Below, one piece after another: positions 49,740 to 58,204 of a DNA stretch of 64,000 bases. The notes beneath the pieces are model-generated. The model was given only the letters and a program-made list of their open reading frames with translations. It ran no database searches and was not told the DNA's origin. The position numbers and the translations under genes were made by a program. Where the stretch lies: positions 1 through 64,000 of the forward strand of contig CAVRDK010000005.1 of NCBI GenBank assembly GCA_963719855.1, given 5' to 3'. The stretch's first letter is position 1. The number at the start of each line of letters is the position of its first letter. This DNA is from CAIQPV01 sp963719855 (GTDB lineage Bacteria > Pseudomonadota > Gammaproteobacteria > Burkholderiales > Gallionellaceae).

Positions 49740-49946
49740 TCAGGCCATCCCTCGATTAAGGATTTCCAGCCCAACCTTGCCTTCGCTGATTTCGCGCAGG
49801 GCGATCACGGTGGGCTTGTCCTTGCTTTCGTCCACCAGATAGCTGGCGCCGTTGGCCAACTGGCGTGCGCGGTAGGCGGCGGCTAGGGTGAGTTCAAAGC
49901 GATTGGGGATGCGTGCCAGACAGTCGTCTATGGTAATGCGGGCCAT
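49740..49946 (-). CDS. rpoZ: RNA polymerase subunit omega
   Basis: Omega wraps the RpoC C-terminus and forms part of one ppGpp-binding site of RNA polymerase. The 68-residue product begins MARITIDDCLARIPNRFELT and has AAYRARQLANGASYLVD. The N-terminal MAR residues that contact ppGpp in E. coli are present. It lies between gmk and spoT, the standard gmk-rpoZ-spoT order. Confidence 0.96.
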   Translation of the reverse strand: MARITIDDCLARIPNRFELTLAAAYRARQLANGASYLVDESKDKPTVIALREISEGKVGLEILNRGMA

Positions 49947-49961
49947 GGTGTACCTTTCTTT

Positions 49962-50573
49962 CTAATTTTGCAGTTGATTGATTAAATTTTGCTGGCGCGC
50001 GAGTTGCCTGTCGCGGCGGAGTCCTGCGGCAACGACGACGGCATTCAATTGTTGCAGAGCCTCGTCCAGCTTGTCGTTGATAATAACATAGTCGAACTCC
50101 GCGACATGCGCGACATCTTCCTTGGCGGAAGCGATGCGCCGCGCGATTACCTCGTCACTGTCCTGTTTGCGGCCTTTCAGGCGGTCTTCCAGCGCTTTTA
50201 GCGTGGGCGGCAGGATGAAAATACTGATGCAGCCCGGAAATTTGCTGCGCACCTGAGCCGCGCCCTGCCAATCGATTTCCAGCAGGATATCGCGCCCGTC
50301 GGCGGTTTGCGTCTTGATCCAGGATTGAGAAGTACCGTACAGGTTGCCGTACACCTCGGCACTCTCCATAAAATCGCCGCGTTTGGCCATGTCCAGAAAG
50401 GTCTCGCGGCTGACGAAATGATAATCCTTGCCGTCGGTTTCGCCGGGACGCGGCGCACGCGAGGTGTAGGAGACTGACAGGTTTATGTCCTTGTTGCTGG
50501 CCAGCAGGGCGCTCACCAGGCTGGTTTTACCCGCCCCGGAAGGCGCGCTGACAATAAAAAGATTTCCGCTCAT
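49962..50573 (-). CDS. gmk: Guanylate kinase
   Basis: Gmk converts GMP to GDP with ATP. The 203-residue product has the P-loop APSGAGKT (residues 10-17), the GMP-binding SYTSRAPRPGETDGKDYHFV, GNLYGTS, and the base-binding DILLEIDWQGAAQV. It is ten bases from yicC and 15 from rpoZ. Confidence 0.97.
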   Translation of the reverse strand: MSGNLFIVSAPSGAGKTSLVSALLASNKDINLSVSYTSRAPRPGETDGKDYHFVSRETFLDMAKRGDFMESAEVYGNLYGTSQSWIKTQTADGRDILLEIDWQGAAQVRSKFPGCISIFILPPTLKALEDRLKGRKQDSDEVIARRIASAKEDVAHVAEFDYVIINDKLDEALQQLNAVVVAAGLRRDRQLARQQNLINQLQN

Positions 50574-50582
50574 GGTTTTTCC

Positions 50583-51449
50583 CTATTCAATATTCTGAAT
50601 CTGTTCGCGCATTTGTTCGATCAGCAGCTTCATTTCCATTGAGGCGCGCGACACTTCCGCATCCACCGATTTTGAGCCCAGCGTGTTGGCCTCGCGGTGC
50701 AATTCCTGCATCAGGAAATCCAGCCGCTTGCCTACCGTGCCGCCTTGCGCCAGCACCCGCTTCATTTCCGTCAGATGAGTGCGCAGGCGCGATAGTTCCT
50801 CGTCCACGTCTATCTTGCTGGCGAACAGGGCGATCTCCTGATGCAATCGCTCGTTATCGTCGCCCTGCAACGCAGTGCGCAGACGGGCAGACAATTTTTC
50901 CTCATAGGCCGCGACTGCCGCCGGAATGCGCGGCGCAACATCGGTACACAAAGTTTCGATCTGCGCCACACGCTGCAACAGGAAATCCTTCAGCTTCTCA
51001 CCCTCGCGCTCGCGCGCAGCAGCGAAGTCGCGCAACACCTGTTGCAACAGTTCCAGCACCGTGGCGCGCAGGGTGTCGGCGGACAGCGTAGCGCTTTGCA
51101 GCACGCCGTTCCAGCGCAGCACATCGGCCACGCTCAGGCCATGCGCATCAGGCAACACGGCCTGCACCTCGCCGCTCCATTGCGCCAGTTGGCGCAGCAG
51201 TTCCTGGTTGAGTTGCGCCGGATTTTGTTCGGATTGCCGCGCGGCGAAACCGATGCGGCATTCCACCTTGCCGCGTGTCAATTGCGCGGAAATGGTCTCG
51301 CGCAGCACGGACTCCAGTGAGCGCAACTCGTCCGGAACGCGCAATTGGAGGTCGAGGTAGCGGTGGTTCACCGCGCGCAGTTCCAGCACGAGCGAACCGA
51401 CGTCGAGTTCTGCGGCAACAGTGGCAAAGCCGGTCATGCTGCAAATCAT
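50583..51449 (-). CDS. yicC: YicC-family endoribonuclease
   Basis: YicC proteins are metal-dependent endoribonucleases; in E. coli YicC promotes degradation of the small RNA RyhB. The 288-residue product has the N-terminal YicC_N signature (ICSMTGFATV, ELRAVNHRYLDLQLRVPDEL) and the C-terminal DUF1732 (LDFLMQELHREANTLGSKSV). It starts the yicC-gmk-rpoZ-spoT series and is divergent from the phosphatase gene at 51512. Confidence 0.94.
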   Translation of the reverse strand: MICSMTGFATVAAELDVGSLVLELRAVNHRYLDLQLRVPDELRSLESVLRETISAQLTRGKVECRIGFAARQSEQNPAQLNQELLRQLAQWSGEVQAVLPDAHGLSVADVLRWNGVLQSATLSADTLRATVLELLQQVLRDFAAAREREGEKLKDFLLQRVAQIETLCTDVAPRIPAAVAAYEEKLSARLRTALQGDDNERLHQEIALFASKIDVDEELSRLRTHLTEMKRVLAQGGTVGKRLDFLMQELHREANTLGSKSVDAEVSRASMEMKLLIEQMREQIQNIE

Positions 51450-51511
51450 TGAGGTTCCCTAAACAATAAAAAACTAAGCTGAGTGCCGCATATTATATTA
51501 CGATTACCCCT

Positions 51512-52369
51512 ATGAGATTTTCTGTATATCAAAACAGCCGCGTCGGTGGTCGCAAATATAATCAGGATCGTGTGGCTTATGCCTACACCGATGAGGCGCT
51601 GTTGTTGGTGCTGGCCGACGGCATGGGCGGACACTTGCATGGCGAGCTTGCGGCAGAGATAACCGTTAACACTTATATGCAGGCTTTTGAGCAAGCCGCG
51701 CATCCCCGCGTATCCGAGCCGGAAAAGTTTCTGAGTGGAACCATGCGCAACGCCCATAACGCCATAGTCAAATTCGCGCAGGAGCATCAACTTGGAGGCA
51801 AACCCGGCACCACTTGCGTGGCGGCGCTGGTGCAGGACGACAAGGTATGCTGGGCGCACGCCGGTGATTCGCGCCTTTACCTGTTGCGCGGCGGCGCGAT
51901 CGCCGCTGTGACGCATGACCACTCGGTGGTGCAGCAGTGGGCGGACAAGGGCATCATCAGCATGGGTGAAATGAAGACGCATCCTGAACGCAACAAAATA
52001 ACCAATTGCCTTGGCGGCGTGGGGGATCGGTTCTACGCGGAACCCACTGCCGCTGTGCCGCTGCACTCCGGCGATGTATTGCTGTTGTGCAGTGACGGGT
52101 TGTGGAGTCCTTTGGTTGATAAAGAAATAGCGGCAGGTTTTCTCACCGCCCCTCTGGAGGCGACCCTGAATCAATTGATGGACATGGCCGTGGGCCGGGA
52201 AGGCGCACGCGCTGACAATACTACTGCCGTGGTTGCACGATGGGGCGATGGCGAAGATGCGCATGTCGCACCTGCGCTGGTATGTATGGTGCTTGACTTG
52301 GATGAGTTCGGATCGGCATCACACATTCCGGGCCGCACCTGTGCCGACATACAGCCGCTCTCTGGCTGA
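51512..52369 (+). CDS. PP2C-family serine/threonine phosphatase
   Basis: This is a metal-dependent protein phosphatase that removes phosphate from Ser/Thr. The 285-residue product has the metal ligands in order: NQDR (Asp19), ADGMGGH (Asp36, Gly37), AGDSRLYLL, CSDGLW, and ADNTTAVV (final Asp). The match to the PPM/SpoIIE-like core spans residues 5-250. The partner kinase, often the neighbour of such genes, is not in this window. It stops two bases before a MITE-like repeat. Confidence 0.92.
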   Translation: MRFSVYQNSRVGGRKYNQDRVAYAYTDEALLLVLADGMGGHLHGELAAEITVNTYMQAFEQAAHPRVSEPEKFLSGTMRNAHNAIVKFAQEHQLGGKPGTTCVAALVQDDKVCWAHAGDSRLYLLRGGAIAAVTHDHSVVQQWADKGIISMGEMKTHPERNKITNCLGGVGDRFYAEPTAAVPLHSGDVLLLCSDGLWSPLVDKEIAAGFLTAPLEATLNQLMDMAVGREGARADNTTAVVARWGDGEDAHVAPALVCMVLDLDEFGSASHIPGRTCADIQPLSG

Positions 52370-52370
52370 A

Positions 52371-52511
52371 GGGAACCTCTATAAATCCAATTTTCGTCGC
52401 CATACTGCGTTGCTCATAAAAAATTACTTCTAACATATCAGGTATATGCGTCGTCGCAATTTTTTAATCGCGCCTTGTCTGGCTTAGAAACTTGGATTTA
52501 TAGAGGCTCCC
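52371..52511. repeat. MITE-like repeat, copy 1 (141 bp)
   Basis: The ends GGGAACCTCTATAAATCC and GGATTTATAGAGGCTCCC are 18-base inverted repeats with one mismatch. The flanks both read TGAA (52367-52370 and 52512-52515), a possible target duplication that includes the phosphatase stop codon. The first 115 bases match 53299-53413 with about one difference. There is no coding capacity, so it is a non-autonomous element. Confidence 0.8.
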
Positions 52512-52573
52512 TGAACTATATCGCTGCCTCCGCAGCTTAATTTTTTCACGTTTCAATTTATGAGGTTTTTTCC

Positions 52574-53290
52574 ATGCGTCCCAGCCAGCGTCAGTCCGAC
52601 CAATTACGCACTATCCGCATCACCCGCCACTACACCAAACATGCCGAAGGAGCGGTGCTGATCGAATGCGGCGACACCAAGGTAATCTGTACCGCCAGCG
52701 TTGAAGAAAAGGTTCCTCCGCACAAGAAAGGCTCCGGCGAAGGCTGGGTCACGGCGGAATACGGCATGTTGCCGCGCTCCACCGGTAGCCGCATGGCGCG
52801 CGAAGCGGCCAAGGGCAAACAGTCCGGGCGCACCCAGGAAATCCAGCGCCTGATCGGACGCAGCCTGCGCAGCGTGGTGGACTTAAAAAAACTCGGCGAG
52901 CGCACCATCCAAGTAGACTGCGACGTGATCCAGGCCGACGGCGGCACGCGCACCGCCAGCATTACCGGCGCCTTCGTCGCGCTGCACGACGCAGTGAGCG
53001 GCCTGCTCGGCAAGGGGCTGATTAAAGAAACTCCCTTGCTCGATTTCGTCGCGGCGATTTCGGTGGGTGTCTACCAAGGCGCGCCGGTGCTCGATCTGGA
53101 CTATGACGAAGACTCCGCCTGCGACACCGACATGAACGTAGTGATGACCGGGGCCGGAAATTTTGTCGAGGTGCAGGGCACAGCGGAAGGCCATGCTTTC
53201 ACGCGTGCGGAAATGGATGCCTTGCTCGACCTGGCGCAGGGTGGAATTGCGCAACTGGTTGAGATGCAGAAGGCGGCGTTGGCTGCGTAA
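52574..53290 (+). CDS. rph: Ribonuclease PH
   Basis: RNase PH trims tRNA 3' ends by phosphorolysis. The 238-residue product begins MRPSQRQSDQLRTIRITRHY and has VTAEYGMLPRSTGSRMARE, GRTQEIQRLIGRSLRSVVD, and QVDCDVIQADGGTRTASITG, all family signatures. It shows no frameshift like that of E. coli K-12. It is bracketed by two directly oriented MITE-like repeats and is not followed by rdgB as in many relatives. Confidence 0.96.
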   Translation: MRPSQRQSDQLRTIRITRHYTKHAEGAVLIECGDTKVICTASVEEKVPPHKKGSGEGWVTAEYGMLPRSTGSRMAREAAKGKQSGRTQEIQRLIGRSLRSVVDLKKLGERTIQVDCDVIQADGGTRTASITGAFVALHDAVSGLLGKGLIKETPLLDFVAAISVGVYQGAPVLDLDYDEDSACDTDMNVVMTGAGNFVEVQGTAEGHAFTRAEMDALLDLAQGGIAQLVEMQKAALAA

Positions 53291-53298
53291 GTTATTAA

Positions 53299-53501
53299 GG
53301 GAACCTCTATAAATCCAATTTTCGTCGCCATACTGCGTTGCTCATAAAAAATTACTTCTAACATATCAGGTATATGCGTCGTCGCAATTTTTTAATCGCG
53401 CCTTGTCTGACTTAATAACCAGCCACTTGGTTACCGTCTTTGGGTAACCTAGTGGAATGGCTAGTTGGCTTCATCAGAAAATTGAATTTATAGAGGCTCC
53501 C
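53299..53501. repeat. MITE-like repeat, copy 2 (203 bp) with inner palindrome
   Basis: It begins GGGAACCTCTATAAATCC and ends TTTATAGAGGCTCCC. The left 115 bases are almost identical to copy 1. The right part instead carries an extra inverted repeat, AACCAGCCACTTGGTTACC mirrored by GGTAACCTAGTGGAATGG-CTAGTT (about 53417-53466). It looks like a second palindrome inserted in, or captured by, the element. Confidence 0.75.
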
Positions 53502-53643
53502 ATAAGCGGGAAAATCCGGAACCCAATGTACGGCGGGTTGTGTCTTACGCGAGTTGCCGTATTATGCGTGAGTTCATTGATTGTCAGAAATGACTTCCCC
53601 GCCTTCTGCCAAATGTTTTCCCTTTCAATATACGGTGCGCCGA
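53502..53643. other. Gene-free remainder between rph and tal
   Basis: Together with the repeat at 53299-53501 this makes a 353-base gap between convergent rph and tal. Apart from the repeat I see no open frame with a ribosome binding site and no clear terminator here. Confidence 0.5.
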
Positions 53644-54594
53644 TTAGAGTTTTGTCGCCAGCACTTTCTCCAGTTTGATCTGGTCTGCGGTGAAACCGCG
53701 TATGCCTTCGGCCAGTTTTTCCGTGGCCATGGCGTCCTCGTTCATCTGCCAGCGGAATTCGGTTTCTGTCATGCGCGCCGGGCGAGGTTGGTGCGCTCCC
53801 GGATCGGCCAGGCGCCGTACTAGTTGTCCCTGTCCCGCCGCGAGTTCTTCCAGCAAAGACGGGGCGATAGTCAAGCGGTCGCAGCCTGCCAGCGCCAGGA
53901 TTTCACCCATGTTGCGAAACGACGCGCCCATGACGATAGTCTTGTAGCCGTAGGCTTTATAGTAGTCATAAATCTGCCGCACCGACAACACTCCTGGATC
54001 TGCCTCGGCCAAGAAGTCATGCCCACTGCGCGCTTTGTGCCAGTCGAGGATGCGACCGACGAAGGGGGAAATTAATGTCGCGCCAGCCTCGGCACATGCC
54101 CGCGCCTGCGCGAAGCCGAACATCAGGGTGAGGTTGCAGTTGATGCCTTCGCGTTCGAGAGTTTCCGCAGCCTGAATGCCTTCCCAAGTAGAGGCGATTT
54201 TAATCAGCACACGATGGTTTGCGATACCGGCCTTGTTGTAGAGCCCGATCAGTTTGCGCGCTTTGTGCAAGGTGGCTTCCGTATTGAAGGAGAGTCGCGC
54301 ATCCACTTCGGTCGAGATGCGTCCGGGCACAATCTTGAGTACTTCCAGCCCGACATTCACCGCCAGCTTGTCCAGTGCATCGTGAACCTGCTGTTCAGGA
54401 TTGGTGCCTTGCGCTTTGGCCCAGGCAATCGAATCTTCAATGAGAGGTGCGTATTGTGGCAAGGATGCAGCCTTAAGCAGCAGGGAAGGGTTGGTGGTGG
54501 CATCCTGTGGGTGATGATGCCGGATCGCCTCGATATCCCCCGTATCGGCCACAATTGTAGTCATGGATTTCAGTTGTTCAAGTAAATTGGCCAT
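53644..54594 (-). CDS. tal: Transaldolase
   Basis: Transaldolase moves a dihydroxyacetone unit between sugar phosphates in the pentose phosphate network. The 316-residue product has the Schiff-base Lys132 in VLIKIASTWEGIQAAE, DATTNPSLLLKA near the start, and NLTLMFGFAQARACAEAGAT. This is the TalB type of about 317 residues. It is the last gene of the glgP-xfp-ackA-tal series, separated from ackA by a palindromic repeat. Confidence 0.95.
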   Translation of the reverse strand: MANLLEQLKSMTTIVADTGDIEAIRHHHPQDATTNPSLLLKAASLPQYAPLIEDSIAWAKAQGTNPEQQVHDALDKLAVNVGLEVLKIVPGRISTEVDARLSFNTEATLHKARKLIGLYNKAGIANHRVLIKIASTWEGIQAAETLEREGINCNLTLMFGFAQARACAEAGATLISPFVGRILDWHKARSGHDFLAEADPGVLSVRQIYDYYKAYGYKTIVMGASFRNMGEILALAGCDRLTIAPSLLEELAAGQGQLVRRLADPGAHQPRPARMTETEFRWQMNEDAMATEKLAEGIRGFTADQIKLEKVLATKL

Positions 54595-54621
54595 GCGTAT
54601 TTCTCCTAATGAAATGATACT

Positions 54622-54678
54622 GAGCTTGTAGCCCGTAGCGAGTAGCCTGTAGCAAAGCGCACACCAAGCTACAAGCTA
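54622..54678. repeat. CTTGTAG-type palindrome between ackA and tal
   Basis: GAGCTTGTAGCCCGTAGC on the left is mirrored by CAAGCTACAAGCTA on the right. The last three bases are the ackA stop codon read on the other strand. Members of the same type lie at 13141-13203 and 55743-55800. Confidence 0.6.
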
Positions 54679-55737
54679 ACATAAACCCAAATATCCCAAA
54701 CATAGATCGCGGATCATTCCTTCCTCATCAGCAGGAACGACCAATATGGGTTTGGAACCGGGCAAGCCAATACTGCACCGACTGGATTGATTGGATGCAT
54801 TATCCAGTTCAAAACCAAGAAATGCCAGCAGGTTGCATATGCCTGTGCGAATATCGGGTGAGTGTTCTCCGATGCCACCCGAAAAAACCAGTGCGTCTAT
54901 GCCGCCCGATTTGGCGGCGAAGCCGCCGATTGCGGCGCGCACATGCCGACAAAAATATGCGGCCGCAAATTTTGCTTGTTCGCTTTTGCTGGATAGCAGG
55001 TCGCTCATCTCGGAACTTTCACCGCCGGATAGCGCGAGCAGCCCCATCTTGTGAAACACCATGTCGCTCAATTGTTCCGGAGTATAACGCTGTGCCAATT
55101 CCAGCATCACACCGGGGTCGAGGTCGCCGCTGCGCGTGCCCATAGTGATGCCGCCAGCCGGGGTGTAGCCCATGGTGGTATCCACCGATTTCAGGTTCTC
55201 CATCAGGCACAAGCTTGCACCGCTGCCCAGATGCGCGACGACAATTTTGCCATGCGCGGCCTCGCCCAGAATACCAGGCAACACCTTGGCGATATGCGCG
55301 TAATTAAGCCCGTGGAAACCAAAGCGGCGCAGGCCAAGTTCGTTTGGGATGGGAAGGCGTTTGGCTAATTCGGGCATGGTGACGTGAAACGCCGTATCGA
55401 AACACGCCACTTGAGGCACGGTAAAACGTTGTGCGCATAAATCGATGCCGAGCAGATTGCCCGGCAAGTGCAGGGGTGCAAGATGAATCAGATTTTCTAG
55501 CCGCGCCCGTTCTGCGGTATCAACCAGCCTCGCCGTCTCATTAATGTCTCCGCCGTGAACGAAACGATGTCCCACAACTCCAGGTATATCGCTGCCCAAG
55601 TCAATCATCAGCCGGTCGAATGCTTCCTGTGGTTTGCGCACATGCCCATAATGGAAATAGCGCCGCGAACCGTCGGCATGAAACAGGCTCGCCTTTAGTG
55701 ACGACGAACCGCTGTTGATGGTGAGGATGGTTTCCAT
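54676..55737 (-). CDS. ackA: Acetate kinase
   Basis: AckA converts acetyl phosphate and ADP to acetate and ATP. The 353-residue product has NSGSSSLK (residues 7-14), GHRFVHGGD, FDTAFHVTMPELAKRLPIP with the catalytic Asp, RFGFHGLNYAHI, VAHLGSGASLC, and DALVFSGGIGEHSPDIR. It is about 45 residues shorter than E. coli AckA, mainly through short loops; all key motifs remain. Its place after xfp suggests that it uses the acetyl phosphate made by phosphoketolase. Confidence 0.95.
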   Translation of the reverse strand: METILTINSGSSSLKASLFHADGSRRYFHYGHVRKPQEAFDRLMIDLGSDIPGVVGHRFVHGGDINETARLVDTAERARLENLIHLAPLHLPGNLLGIDLCAQRFTVPQVACFDTAFHVTMPELAKRLPIPNELGLRRFGFHGLNYAHIAKVLPGILGEAAHGKIVVAHLGSGASLCLMENLKSVDTTMGYTPAGGITMGTRSGDLDPGVMLELAQRYTPEQLSDMVFHKMGLLALSGGESSEMSDLLSSKSEQAKFAAAYFCRHVRAAIGGFAAKSGGIDALVFSGGIGEHSPDIRTGICNLLAFLGFELDNASNQSSRCSIGLPGSKPILVVPADEEGMIRDLCLGYLGLC

Positions 55738-55742
55738 GTGTT

Positions 55743-55800
55743 TAGCCAGTAGCTTGTAGCTTTTGGTGTTGATCAGCTACCCGCTACAAGCTATCAGCTC
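55743..55800. repeat. CTTGTAG-type palindrome between xfp and ackA
   Basis: AGCCAGTAGCTTGTAGCTTT is mirrored by GCTACCCGCTACAAGCTATC. The element fills nearly the whole gap between the xfp stop codon and the ackA start codon, and touches the xfp stop codon. Confidence 0.6.
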
Positions 55801-58192
55801 AATAAGGCCAAGTCCAGCCATCCACTTCAGGCAAGTCTATACCGTTTTCATAAGCATAGTTGCGGCACTCTATCTGCTTGTCGAGCATCTTTTGCTTTAC
55901 GTGCGCTCCCGCCACATGCAGGGCGGGGATGCGGTCAATCACGTCGATCACCAGGCTGAAACGGTCGATCTCATTCTGGATCGCGAGTTCCAGCGGCGTG
56001 TTGATGCTACCTTTTTCCTTGTAGCCGCGCACATGAAAATTCTTGTGGTTGTTGCGGCGGTAGGCGAGGCGGTGGATCAACCAGGGGTAGCCGTGGAAGT
56101 TGAACATGACTGGTTTGTCCAGTGTGAACAGGCTATCGAAATCTTTGTCCGACAGGCCGTGCGGATGCTCACTGGAAGGGGTCAGCTTGTAGAGATCGAC
56201 CACGTTGATAAAACGCACCTTGATGTCGGGAAAGTTTTCGCGCAACAGAACGACCGCAGCCAAGGCTTCTTTGGTTGGGATGTCGCCCGCGCTGGCGAGC
56301 ACCACATCTGGTTCGCCACCTTGATCGTTGCATGCCCAGTCCCAGATGCCAATGCCTTTGGTGCAGTGTTTGACTGCCGCATCAATGTCCAGAAACTGTA
56401 AATGCTTTTGCTTGTCGCAAACGATGACGTTGATGTAGTTGGTGCTCTTCAGACAATGATCGGCGACCGTCAGCAAGCAATTCACGTCGGGCGGCAGATA
56501 GATGCGGGTGACGTCCGGGCTTTTGTTTACCACCACGTCGAGAAAGCCGGGATCTTGATGAGTGAAGCCGTTGTGATCCTGCCGCCACACGGTAGAAGTG
56601 ATGAGCAGATTCAGCGATGACACGGGTGCGCGCCACGGCACGTCCTTGGACATGGCGAGCCATTTGGCGTGCTGGTTGAACATTGAGTCGATGACGTGGA
56701 CGAAGGCTTCGTAAGTAGAGAAAAAGCCGTGGCGTCCGGAGAGCAAATAACCCTCCAGCCAGCCTTCCAGCGTGTGTTCTGAGAGCATTTCCATTACGCG
56801 CCCATCCGGCGACAACTCGCCTCCACCCGCATCTTCCGGCAGATAATCGGCCAGCCAGGTTTTCTTGCTGACTTCATAAATGTTGTCCAGTTTGTTGGAG
56901 CTGTTTTCGTCCGGGCCGAACACGCGGAAGTTGTGCATATTATCGCGCATGATATCGCGTAAAAATTTGCCCAGCGGACGGGTATTCTCCGCTGTAGTTG
57001 TGCCCGGTTTGGTCACTGCAATTGCATAATCCTTGCAGTCAGGCATGTGCAATGCCTTACGCAGCAGACCTCCATTGGCATGACGATTGGCACTCATGCG
57101 GCGATTGCCTTTTGGGGCCAGCGCTTTTAGTTCAGGCAACAGCGCACCTTTCTCGTCAAACAACTCTGACGCCTTGTAACTTTTCAGCCATTCTTCCAGC
57201 TTGGCGAAGTGTTCCTGTGTCTTTACGTCACCGATTGGCACTTGGTGAGCGCGCCAGAAACCTTCCACCTTCTTGCCGTCCACTTCTTTCGGGCCGGTCC
57301 ATCCCTTGGGTGAACGCAGTACAATCATCGGCCAGCGTGGGCGAATCGGTTTGCCGCTGTTGCGCGCTTCCTGCTGCATGCGACGAATTTCCAGTACGCA
57401 TTGTTCCATGGTGGCAGCCATCGCCTGATGCATGGTGTCGGGGTCGCTGCCTTCCACGAAATAGGGTGTCCAGCCATAGCCCTTGAACAGGTTCTCCAGT
57501 TCTTCATGTGAGATGCGCGACAGAATGGTGGGGTTGTTGATCTTGTAACCGTTGAGATGCAGGATGGGCAGTACAGCGCCGTCGCGGATCGGGTTGAGGA
57601 ACTTGTTGGAATGCCATGAGGTGGCCAGCGGAGCGGTTTCGGATTCGCCGTCGCCCACCATCACGATCACGATCAGATCAGGGTTGTCATACGCTGCACC
57701 GAACGCATGCGAAACGCTGTAGCCGAGTTCGCCGCCTTCGTGGATCGAACCCGGTGTTTCCGGTGTGCAGTGACTGCCGATGCCACCTGGAAATGAAAAT
57801 TCCTTGAAGAACTGGCGCATCCCTTCTTCGTTCTCTCCCTTGTTTGGATACACTTCGCTGTACCTGCCTTCCAGATATACCGGGCCAAGAACGCCGGGCG
57901 CGCCATGACCGGGGCCTGCCATGAAAATCGCATCCAGATCATATTTGTTGATCAGGCGATTCATGTGAATGTAGGCAAAAGCCAAGCCGGGGCTGGAGCC
58001 CCAGTGCCCCAGCAGACGGTTCTTGATGTGTTCGAGTTTGAGCGGTTGTTTGAGCAGCGGGTTATCGCGCAAATAAATCATCCCTGCGGCGAGGTAGTTG
58101 CAAGCGCGCCAGTAGGCATCGATCTTGCCGACTTCTTCCGGAGTCAATGCCATTTGATCTGATCGTATAATATTTTCTCTTAATATGTTCAT
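55799..58192 (-). CDS. xfp: Phosphoketolase (xylulose-5-P/fructose-6-P)
   Basis: Xfp cleaves xylulose 5-phosphate or fructose 6-phosphate with phosphate to acetyl phosphate plus triose or tetrose phosphate, using thiamine diphosphate. The 797-residue product starts at ATG 58192 after AAGGGAAT. It has the N-terminal WGSSPGLAFAYIHMNRLI, the phosphoketolase signature EGGELGYSVSHAFGAAYDNP, and the cofactor motif GDGESETAPLATSWHSNKFL. Its C-terminal part includes FNFHGYPWLIHRLAYRR. Substrate preference cannot be read from sequence by eye. It is 12 bases from glgP. Confidence 0.96.
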   Translation of the reverse strand: MNILRENIIRSDQMALTPEEVGKIDAYWRACNYLAAGMIYLRDNPLLKQPLKLEHIKNRLLGHWGSSPGLAFAYIHMNRLINKYDLDAIFMAGPGHGAPGVLGPVYLEGRYSEVYPNKGENEEGMRQFFKEFSFPGGIGSHCTPETPGSIHEGGELGYSVSHAFGAAYDNPDLIVIVMVGDGESETAPLATSWHSNKFLNPIRDGAVLPILHLNGYKINNPTILSRISHEELENLFKGYGWTPYFVEGSDPDTMHQAMAATMEQCVLEIRRMQQEARNSGKPIRPRWPMIVLRSPKGWTGPKEVDGKKVEGFWRAHQVPIGDVKTQEHFAKLEEWLKSYKASELFDEKGALLPELKALAPKGNRRMSANRHANGGLLRKALHMPDCKDYAIAVTKPGTTTAENTRPLGKFLRDIMRDNMHNFRVFGPDENSSNKLDNIYEVSKKTWLADYLPEDAGGGELSPDGRVMEMLSEHTLEGWLEGYLLSGRHGFFSTYEAFVHVIDSMFNQHAKWLAMSKDVPWRAPVSSLNLLITSTVWRQDHNGFTHQDPGFLDVVVNKSPDVTRIYLPPDVNCLLTVADHCLKSTNYINVIVCDKQKHLQFLDIDAAVKHCTKGIGIWDWACNDQGGEPDVVLASAGDIPTKEALAAVVLLRENFPDIKVRFINVVDLYKLTPSSEHPHGLSDKDFDSLFTLDKPVMFNFHGYPWLIHRLAYRRNNHKNFHVRGYKEKGSINTPLELAIQNEIDRFSLVIDVIDRIPALHVAGAHVKQKMLDKQIECRNYAYENGIDLPEVDGWTWPY

Positions 58193-58204
58193 AACATTAT
58201 TCCC

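Noticed and set aside
52221..52436. Short minus-strand frames beginning MLEVIFYEQRSMATK, seen in both MITE-like repeats
   Set aside because: The shared N-terminus comes only from the repeat sequence, and each frame continues into unrelated flanking DNA, so it is not a conserved gene.
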